From Dehalococcoidia bacterium (GTDB taxonomy: Bacteria > Chloroflexota > Dehalococcoidia > Dehalococcoidales > JAUXAE01), in contig DAOUZU010000065.1 in assembly GCA_030665535.1 (NCBI GenBank), forward strand, positions 1-6,225: DNA of 6,225 bases. The letters run 5' to 3'. Position 1 is the first letter of the stretch, and every line of letters starts with the position of its first letter. Of the stretch, positions 1 through 4,922 are shown piece by piece. A model generated the notes under the pieces. It was given only the letters and a program-made list of their open reading frames with translations. It did not search any database and was not told where the DNA came from. A program made the translations under genes and the position numbers.

Positions 1-1100
1 CCGTGCATCTTGAGCGCCCTGATGGTGGCCACGATGACGGCGCAGTTGGGCACCAGGCCGCTTAAGCGGCACTTGATATTCCAGAACTTCTCAAAGCCGA
101 TATCGGCGCCGAAACCGCTCTCGGTGACATGGTAGTCGGAGAGCTTCAGGGCCACCTGGTCGGCGACTATCGAAGACTGGCCGACGGCGATATTGGCAAA
201 GGGACCGGCATGCACCAGCACCGGCTGGCCTTCAAGGGACTGCAACAGGTTGGGATTGGCCGCCTTGACCATCCAGGCGGTCATGGCCCCGTCAACCTCA
301 AGGTCCTTGGTGGTAACGGGATTGCCCTGTTTGTCATAGGCAACGACAATCTTAGACATGCGTTCCCTGAGGTCTTTGAGGTCTGTAAAGATGGATAATA
401 TAGCCATAATCTCGGAGCTAACCGCTATGGCGAAGCCGGACTGCATCAAGAAGCCGTCCATCTTGCCGCCGATGCCGATGACGATATCGCGCAGGGCCTG
501 GGCGCAGAAGTCAATAATCCATCTCATCTCCACATTGCGCGGGTCTATGTTCAGCCTTTTAATATTTCTTTTGGCCAGGAACTCATCCGTGTTGATAAAC
601 TCGTGCTGCAATCTGGAGGTAAGGGCCACCATAGCCAGGTTGTGGGCATTGACGACATTATCAATATCGCCGGTGAGACCCAGGGAGAAGGGCGTCAGCG
701 GGATGCACTGAGAGAGACCGCCGCCGGCGGCGCTGCCCTTTATGTTGAAGGTGGGCCCGCCGGAAGGCTGGCGGATGGCGCCGGAGACGTTCTTGCCGCG
801 CTGGGCCAACCCTTGTACCAGGCCCATGGTGGTGGTGCTCTTGCCTTCGCCCAGTGGTGTCGGCGTTATGGCGGTGACATCAATATACTTGGCGTTAGGC
901 CTGTCCTTCAGCCGCTTTAAAACAGCGGCGAAGTCCACCTTGCCCAGGTGGTGCCCCATAGGTAGCAGTTCCTCAGGCAGGATGCCCCACTCCTCGGCCA
1001 CCTGGTGCACCGTCTTCATGTGCTTCTCTACTTTTTCGGCTATCTGCCAGTCTGCCAGCTTGGTAGGGTCAAGTTTGGTGATGATATCGCTTACAGCCAC
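1..1100 (-). CDS. fhs: Formate-tetrahydrofolate ligase, partial (C-terminus beyond left edge)
   Basis: This enzyme makes 10-formyltetrahydrofolate from formate, ATP and THF in the cytoplasm, an early step of the Wood-Ljungdahl methyl branch. The minus strand reads as one open frame of 366 codons without interruption. Visible motifs are the P-loop TPTPLGEGKSTTT (about residues 79-91), RQPSGGPTFNIKGSAAGGG (110-128), LTGDI, SSEIMA, a PFANIA loop (about 298-303), SGFGADIG, and IRALKMHG at the edge. The family is usually about 555-600 aa, so roughly 200 C-terminal residues are missing. The GTG at 1100-1098 is the first possible start after an in-frame stop and has a strong RBS. The RQPS and TPTPLGEGKSTTT forms resemble eukaryotic C1-THF synthase more than the Moorella type (REPS). 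Changes at usually fixed positions include FNIKGS for FGIKGG and PFANIAVG for PFANIAHG. It lies 98 bp downstream of cooC and is probably co-transcribed with it. The family assignment is very secure; the effect of the substitutions is unknown. Confidence 0.96.
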   Translation of the reverse strand, partial: MAVSDIITKLDPTKLADWQIAEKVEKHMKTVHQVAEEWGILPEELLPMGHHLGKVDFAAVLKRLKDRPNAKYIDVTAITPTPLGEGKSTTTMGLVQGLAQRGKNVSGAIRQPSGGPTFNIKGSAAGGGLSQCIPLTPFSLGLTGDIDNVVNAHNLAMVALTSRLQHEFINTDEFLAKRNIKRLNIDPRNVEMRWIIDFCAQALRDIVIGIGGKMDGFLMQSGFAIAVSSEIMAILSIFTDLKDLRERMSKIVVAYDKQGNPVTTKDLEVDGAMTAWMVKAANPNLLQSLEGQPVLVHAGPFANIAVGQSSIVADQVALKLSDYHVTESGFGADIGFEKFWNIKCRLSGLVPNCAVIVATIRALKMH

Positions 1101-1108
1101 CTTTGTTT

Positions 1109-1116
1109 CCCCCTTT
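1109..1116 (-). promoter_or_regulatory. Ribosome binding site of fhs
   Basis: On the minus strand AAAGGGGG lies 8 nt before the GTG at 1100. The reading frame upstream closes at a TAA about ten codons earlier with no ATG, GTG or TTG between. This RBS therefore fixes GTG as the start codon. Confidence 0.7.
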
Positions 1117-1198
1117 AGAACCTTATTTCCTTATTTTACCTGAGCAGTCAGGCCCGTATTATTCCATAGAGTCTGGCCTTATAGCCAGTTTTAGGATT

Positions 1199-1966
1199 TC
1201 ACCCGGCCGCCACCAGCTTGTTGAATATCCTGCCAACGGCGTCACTGACCGGCTGGCTGGCGTCCAGAACAGACAGGTTGTTTATATCGGCATCCACCAG
1301 CGCCTGGTCGTAGGGGACGAAGCCCAAAATCTCAAAATTCCCTAACCTGGCGCTTATGGCTTTTTCTTCTTCCTGGTCGTGTATCTTGTTGGCTACCACC
1401 GCCAGGCTGGTGAGGCCGATGTCAGCCGCCAGCTTTCTGACTCTGAAGGCGGTCTCAAGACTGGCTCGCCCTGGCTCGACGACGATAATAAGCTTGTCCA
1501 CCGCCCTGACCGTGCCCCGGCCCAGGTGCTCTATGCCGGCGGCCATATCCAGAATGACGACCTCGTCCCGGGCGAGCAGCAGGTGGGCCATCAGGGCGGC
1601 CAGCAGGGAGTTTTCGGGGCAGTAGCAGCCACCGCCGCCGCGCTTCATCTGCCCCATAACCAGCAGCCTGATGCCTTCATGCTTCAGGGAGTACTTCTCC
1701 GGCAGGTCGTCAACCCTGGGATTCATCTTGAAATAGGTGCCACTCTGGCCGGGCCGCGTTTCCGTCCTCTCCTGGATAAGCTCCTTCATCTCGGAGATAG
1801 GCACAAGCCGATCGGTTTTGGGAAAGCCCAGGGTGGCCGCCAGGTTGGTATCGGGGTCGGCGTCTATGGCTATCACCGAATAATCGGCCCGTGAAAAGGC
1901 CCGGGCGAGTAGAGAGGCCACCAGTGTCTTGCCGACGCCGCCCTTACCGCTAATAGCTATTTTCAT
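1199..1966 (-). CDS. cooC: CooC-type carbon monoxide dehydrogenase maturation ATPase
   Basis: This is a cytoplasmic P-loop ATPase of the MinD/Mrp/NifH-like (SIMIBI) class that helps insert nickel into the C-cluster of Ni-Fe carbon monoxide dehydrogenase. The 255-aa length is typical of CooC. The deviant Walker A GKGGVGKT (residues 7-14) has the signature lysine K8. IDADPDTN (34-41) is the switch I / A' region. VVILDMAAGIEHLGRGT (136-152) is the Walker B / switch II region. The C114-Y-C116 motif in GGGGCYCPE corresponds to the CxC that binds Ni/Zn at the dimer interface in characterised CooC. VVANKI (190-195) is the guanine/adenine-recognition-like strand. An RBS AAGGG lies 5 nt before the ATG, and the stop is TGA. 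It is followed by fhs on the same strand and is divergent from the Cys-rich gene at 2133. Paralogues can serve other metalloenzymes such as acetyl-CoA synthase (AcsF), so CODH specificity is inferred. Confidence 0.93.
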   Translation of the reverse strand: MKIAISGKGGVGKTLVASLLARAFSRADYSVIAIDADPDTNLAATLGFPKTDRLVPISEMKELIQERTETRPGQSGTYFKMNPRVDDLPEKYSLKHEGIRLLVMGQMKRGGGGCYCPENSLLAALMAHLLLARDEVVILDMAAGIEHLGRGTVRAVDKLIIVVEPGRASLETAFRVRKLAADIGLTSLAVVANKIHDQEEEKAISARLGNFEILGFVPYDQALVDADINNLSVLDASQPVSDAVGRIFNKLVAAG

Positions 1967-2132
1967 TAATACCCTTATTATCTGATATAATGGCGGGGGT
2001 CACCGCTGAGTGGAGATATTACAGGCGGATGCTGAAGAGTCTTCCTGATATCCATAAGAGATATAGGACATAAGTAGTATAACTCAAGCACTCACGGCAG
2101 TCAAGCTTATTTCAAGCGGGGTCAGCCTGTAA
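1967..2132. promoter_or_regulatory. Divergent intergenic region between cooC and the Cys-rich gene
   Basis: These 166 bp separate two oppositely transcribed units, so they should hold both promoters. On the minus strand, TATATCAGATAAT just upstream of cooC contains a GATAAT that could be a -10 box, but no good -35 box sits at 16-18 bp. On the plus strand, TAGTATAAC around 2075-2083 is AT-rich and -10-like, also without a clear -35. A short GCGG/CCGC inverted repeat is seen near 1992-2005. No tRNA, riboswitch or terminator was recognised. The regulatory role is inferred from layout rather than from strong motifs. Confidence 0.35.
1972..1976 (-). promoter_or_regulatory. Ribosome binding site of cooC
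   Basis: AAGGG on the minus strand lies 5 nt before the ATG (1966-1964). It supports this ATG as the start, which also places the family's N-terminal beta strand and P-loop (MKIAISGKGG) at the expected position. Confidence 0.6.
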
Positions 2133-2693
2133 ATGCACCATGTTTTACCCTTCTACGGGCGCAACCAGGGCAAGTTCCTGCGGGCGTATATGCTACTGGC
2201 CCGACTCACGCGCATCCCACTGCTGGGCCACCTGGTACGCCGCCTGGCCAATAGATACGCCAGGAACCAGCACGGCGGCTACTTCCTGAACCTGGAGGAG
2301 GCGGAGAGGATTATAGATGCTTCGGAGACCGTCTCCCTGGGCCCGTGCGGCTGCCGCGAGGTGTTCGCCAACTGCGAGCGGCCGGTGATGAGCGAGATAG
2401 TCGTCGGCGCCGGCCCGGAGGTCTATGCCGGGTTGGACGCCGAACGCTTTCGAAGGGTCAGCCGTCAAGAGGCTAAAGATATCGTCCGGGAGTGCCACCG
2501 CCAGGGTATGATGCATACCGTCATGCACTGCCGCGGACTCTACTACGCCATCTGTAACTGCTGCTTCTGTTGCTGCGTGCCCTTGCGGCTGAGAAAGAAT
2601 TACGGCATAGAATACGCTATAATAAGAAGCCGGGATATTATCGCCGACTACCATACCCAGAGGATCAGCGACGGAGGCCACCATGCAGATTAG
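2133..2693 (+). CDS. Cysteine-rich putative Fe-S/metal-binding protein
   Basis: This 186-aa protein is not firmly recognised. It has 11 cysteines: C72 and C74 in GPCGCRE, C81, C121, C133, then a dense cluster CNCCFCCC (C141, C143, C144, C146, C147, C148) followed by VPLRLR. A CxCR...C motif paired with an ICNCC-x-CCC-xxLR motif recalls proteins in anaerobes that often carry a ferredoxin-like 4Fe-4S domain. Here no CxxCxxCxxxC ferredoxin module is present. The N-terminus (about 14-44, LLARLTRIPLLGHLVRRLA) is a basic, amphipathic helical stretch with no clear signal peptide or membrane span. The ATG at 2133 directly follows an in-frame TAA and is the earliest start; its RBS is poor (GCGGGG, 11 nt away), so Met20 at 2190 is an alternative. 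The 3' end overlaps the next gene by 11 bp. Divergence from cooC suggests, but does not prove, a link to C1 or redox metabolism. Confidence 0.8.
   Translation: MHHVLPFYGRNQGKFLRAYMLLARLTRIPLLGHLVRRLANRYARNQHGGYFLNLEEAERIIDASETVSLGPCGCREVFANCERPVMSEIVVGAGPEVYAGLDAERFRRVSRQEAKDIVRECHRQGMMHTVMHCRGLYYAICNCCFCCCVPLRLRKNYGIEYAIIRSRDIIADYHTQRISDGGHHAD
2673..2677 (+). promoter_or_regulatory. Ribosome binding site of the 114-aa gene
   Basis: GGAGG lies 5 nt before the ATG at 2683 and inside the end of the upstream coding region. It is a much better site than the one before the upstream gene. It supports translation of the small gene from 2683 and coupling through the 11-bp overlap. Confidence 0.7.
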
Positions 2694-3027
2694 AAAAACT
2701 TACCGTGATGTAAAACCGGAGCTTCTAATCGACGAGCTTAGGGACCTCTTTGTCAAGCAGGGCGTCTCTGTGGGCAAGGCCAGGACGGATACCTACACCC
2801 TGCCCACGGATACTTCATCCTTCATCACCAGGGGGACGCTTGCCTTCAATTGTCCCGGCCAGCTCGGCGGTGAGGCCAGGGAATGCATCCGGCTGCATAT
2901 TATCGGCTCGGCCACTGGTGAGACCAAGGTGATGATAGATATCGAAGAAAGCCTCTACTCCAGGGAGAAACTAGCCGCCTTTCAGGACGACCTGAACTTC
3001 ATGCTCGGTGCCTACGAAAATAGATAG
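2683..3027 (+). CDS. Conserved-looking hypothetical protein, 114 aa
   Basis: The function is not recognised. The protein is soluble in appearance, with no signal peptide or membrane segment. A plausible layout is an N-terminal helix (about 11-27), strands around 36-42, 48-56, 68-75 and 81-88, and a C-terminal helix (about 92-111), a compact alpha-beta4-alpha domain. Only two cysteines (C57, C68) are present, with no metal-binding pattern. A good GGAGG Shine-Dalgarno and the 11-bp overlap with the Cys-rich gene argue that it is real and translated together with it. Balanced codon use like its neighbours and a normal start and stop support a true gene. It may be a partner or regulator of the upstream protein, but that rests only on gene order. 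The next gene, aspS, has its own promoter, so this cassette probably ends here. Confidence 0.75.
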   Translation: MQIRKTYRDVKPELLIDELRDLFVKQGVSVGKARTDTYTLPTDTSSFITRGTLAFNCPGQLGGEARECIRLHIIGSATGETKVMIDIEESLYSREKLAAFQDDLNFMLGAYENR

Positions 3028-3045
3028 CCTCGGTGTTATTCCGGT

Positions 3046-3075
3046 TTGAAGAAGACCCCTTCCATAGGCTATAAT
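3046..3075 (+). promoter_or_regulatory. Sigma70-type promoter of aspS-tig
   Basis: TTGAAG (3046-3051) and a consensus TATAAT (3070-3075) are separated by 18 bp, in the 83-bp gap between the hypothetical gene and aspS. Transcription would begin near 3082, giving a leader of roughly 28 nt that includes the AGGGG ribosome binding site. It suggests aspS-tig is its own transcription unit and not simply read through from the upstream cassette. Confidence 0.65.
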
Positions 3076-3100
3076 CAGCCCTGATTCAGCTTTACAGGCC

Positions 3101-3105
3101 AGGGG
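3101..3105 (+). promoter_or_regulatory. Ribosome binding site deciding the TTG start of aspS
   Basis: AGGGG lies 5 nt before the TTG at 3111. The ATG at 3106 is in another frame and too close to the site, so the TTG is the start. It also gives the N-terminus normal for bacterial AspRS, about 20 residues before the GWVHRRRD motif. Confidence 0.7.
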
Positions 3106-3110
3106 ATGCT

Positions 3111-4913
3111 TTGCTCAAGACTCACAACAGCGCAGAACTAGGCAAGGAGCAGGCCGGGACCAAGGTAACCCTGGCCGGCTGGGTGCACCGCCGCCGTGAC
3201 CACGGCGGCCTTATCTTCATTGATTTAAGGGACAGGGATGGCATTACCCAGGTCGTCTTCAACCCGGAGCGGTCTCCGCAAAGCCATAAGACGGCCAGCC
3301 GGCTGCGCAATGAGTTCGTCCTCCAGGTGAGCGGTGAGGTCTCCCTGCGCCCGTCGGGAACGGAAAACCCGGCCCTGCCCACCGGCTATATAGAGGTGCT
3401 GGCCGATGAAGCCCGCATACTCGGCGCCGCCAAAACGCCGCCTTTCAATATTAACGATGACCTTGAGGTGGATGAGGCCATCCGCCTGAAATACCGCTAC
3501 CTGGACCTGAGGCGGCCCAGGATGAGGGATAACCTGATACTGAGACACCGGGTCTATCAGTACCTACGCCGCTTTCTTGACCAAAAAGGCTTTCTTGAGG
3601 TGGAAACACCGATTTTGATTAAGAGCACCCCGGAGGGCGCCCGTGATTACCTGGTGCCCAGCCGTATCCAGCCGGGCAGTTTCTACGCCCTGCCTCAGTC
3701 GCCGCAGCAGGCCAAACAGCTGCTGATGGTGGCCGGGCTGGAGAAGTACTACCAGATAGCCAAGTGTTTTCGTGACGAGGACACCCGCGCCGACCGTCAG
3801 CCGGAGTTCACCCAGCTAGATGTAGAGATGAGCTTTGTTGACGAGGAGGACATACTAGGCCTGCTTGAGGAGCTATTCAGCGGCCTGGCGGAAACGGTGA
3901 CTCCTCACCTTAAATTCAGCAGACCATTTCCCCGGATGACCTACGCTGAGGCCATGGAGCGCTACGGCACGGATAAGCCGGATTTACGCTTCGGCCTGGA
4001 GATATCTGACCTGTCGGACACCGCCACCACCACCGATTTTAAAGTATTCACCTCCGCCCTGGCCGGCGGCGGCAAGGTTAAGGGTATTCTGGCCCCCGGC
4101 TGCGGCGGTTACAGCCGCCACCAGCTTGACGAGCTTGGCAAGCTGGCCAAAGACCGGGGCGCCGGCGGCCTGGTGACCATATCGCTTAGCGATGCGGTCA
4201 CGGATTTAGAGACCCTGACGATGGATATGGTCAAGTCGGTGGCGGCCAAGTTCCTCAACATTGAACAGATTAAGGAGATGGCCAGTCGTATGGAAGCCGG
4301 CGGCGGCGACCTGCTACTAATAGTGGCCGGAGAGAATGATATAGTAAGCACCGTGCTGGGTGAGTTGCGCCTGGAGATAGGGCGGCGGCTCAAGCTGGCC
4401 GCGGATGACCAGTTGGCCTTTGTCTTTATCATAGATTTTCCGTTATTCTACTGGAGCCCAGAGCAGGGCTGCTGGGCGGCCATGCACCACCCCTTTACGA
4501 CCCCGCCGGACGAGGATATACCACTCCTGGACACGGCCCCGCAGAAGGCACGCAGCCGCCACTACGATATGGTCTTAAACGGTAATGAGATTGCCGGCGG
4601 CAGCATCAGGATACACACAAGCCAGTTGCAACGAAAGGTCTTCAGGCTGCTGGGCTACAGCGACGACGAGATTTCAGACCGCTTCGGTCACCTGCTGGAG
4701 GCCTTCGAGTATGGCGCACCACCTCACGGCGGCGTGGCCGCTGGCATTGACCGCGTTGTTATGCTACTTTCAGGGGAGGAGTCCATAAGAGAGGTGATAC
4801 CCTTTCCCAAGAACCAGAACGCCGCCGATACCGTATTCAATGCCCCGTCGCCGGTTAGCGCCGAGCAGTTGGAAGATTTACACCTGCGCCTGGCGGACGA
4901 GTCAGATTCATAA
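3111..4913 (+). CDS. aspS: Aspartyl-tRNA synthetase, bacterial type, probably non-discriminating
   Basis: This cytoplasmic class II synthetase charges tRNA-Asp, and possibly tRNA-Asn, with aspartate. The length of 600 aa is usual for the bacterial type. Domains in order are the N-terminal OB-fold anticodon-binding domain (about 1-110, GWVHRRRDHGGLIFIDLRD), motif 1 (about 130-175, ending FLEVETPIL), the amino-acid/ATP site QSPQQAKQ (196-203), and motif 2 FRDEDTRADRQPEFTQLDVE (220-239). The bacterial GAD insertion follows (about 285-425), then HHPFT (459-463) and motif 3 with GIDR (545-548). Key residues R221 and R548 are present. His31 and Gly83 match the residues linked to relaxed tRNA specificity in Pseudomonas AspRS; discriminating enzymes such as that of E. 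coli have Leu at the first. It starts at TTG with a good RBS, has its own promoter, and lies 9 bp upstream of tig. The family call is certain; the specificity call is inferred. Confidence 0.98.
   Translation: MLKTHNSAELGKEQAGTKVTLAGWVHRRRDHGGLIFIDLRDRDGITQVVFNPERSPQSHKTASRLRNEFVLQVSGEVSLRPSGTENPALPTGYIEVLADEARILGAAKTPPFNINDDLEVDEAIRLKYRYLDLRRPRMRDNLILRHRVYQYLRRFLDQKGFLEVETPILIKSTPEGARDYLVPSRIQPGSFYALPQSPQQAKQLLMVAGLEKYYQIAKCFRDEDTRADRQPEFTQLDVEMSFVDEEDILGLLEELFSGLAETVTPHLKFSRPFPRMTYAEAMERYGTDKPDLRFGLEISDLSDTATTTDFKVFTSALAGGGKVKGILAPGCGGYSRHQLDELGKLAKDRGAGGLVTISLSDAVTDLETLTMDMVKSVAAKFLNIEQIKEMASRMEAGGGDLLLIVAGENDIVSTVLGELRLEIGRRLKLAADDQLAFVFIIDFPLFYWSPEQGCWAAMHHPFTTPPDEDIPLLDTAPQKARSRHYDMVLNGNEIAGGSIRIHTSQLQRKVFRLLGYSDDEISDRFGHLLEAFEYGAPPHGGVAAGIDRVVMLLSGEESIREVIPFPKNQNAADTVFNAPSPVSAEQLEDLHLRLADESDS
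3190..3209. repeat. Perfect 9-bp inverted repeat inside aspS
   Basis: Arms GCCGCCGTG and CACGGCGGC are separated by AC. They lie in codons 27-33 of aspS, which encode RRRDHGG of the anticodon-binding domain. The repeat may simply follow from GC-rich Arg and Gly codons. It could fold in the mRNA about 110 nt after the predicted transcription start. It has no U-tract, so it is not an intrinsic terminator. Confidence 0.6.
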
Positions 4914-4917
4914 GGAG
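4912..4917 (+). promoter_or_regulatory. Ribosome binding site deciding the TTG start of tig
   Basis: AAGGAG overlaps the aspS stop codon and lies 5 nt before the TTG at 4923. The next in-frame ATG (4953) has no comparable site and would remove the first N-terminal strand expected for trigger factor. TTG is therefore the better start, and translation is probably coupled to aspS termination. Confidence 0.7.
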
Positions 4918-4922
4918 AGATA

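Noticed and set aside
129..1143. Plus-strand open frames opposite fhs (e.g. 129-398, 358-711, 603-920, 742-1143).
   Set aside because: They are antisense shadows of a clear, motif-rich fhs frame. Their translations are low-complexity or unlike any protein family, and no ribosome sites fit.
1139..1188. Two short hairpins between cooC and fhs (CCTGA/TCAGG at 1139-1152 and CTGGC/GCCAG at 1173-1188).
   Set aside because: The stems are only 5 bp, and neither has a U-tract on the minus strand. They are not convincing as a terminator, attenuator or riboswitch.
1379..1894. 171-codon plus-strand open frame inside cooC.
   Set aside because: It is antisense to cooC, whose Walker motifs and CxC are intact. 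The translation is Gly/Gln-rich with no domain, as expected of a GC-rich reverse complement.
1974..2010. Possible cooC promoter (GATAAT with a GTGACC-like -35) on the minus strand.
   Set aside because: The spacing is only about 15 bp and the -35 match is poor. It is kept only as a note in the divergent intergenic region.
2193..2684. 163-codon minus-strand frame opposite the Cys-rich gene.
   Set aside because: The plus strand has structured cysteine motifs, a coupled downstream gene and a good RBS at its 3' junction. The antisense product is Ala/Val-rich with no recognisable features.
3079..3104. CCCTG/CAGGG pairing that could cover the aspS ribosome site.
   Set aside because: The 5-bp arms are weak. 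The predicted transcription start near 3082 would leave part of the 5' arm untranscribed.
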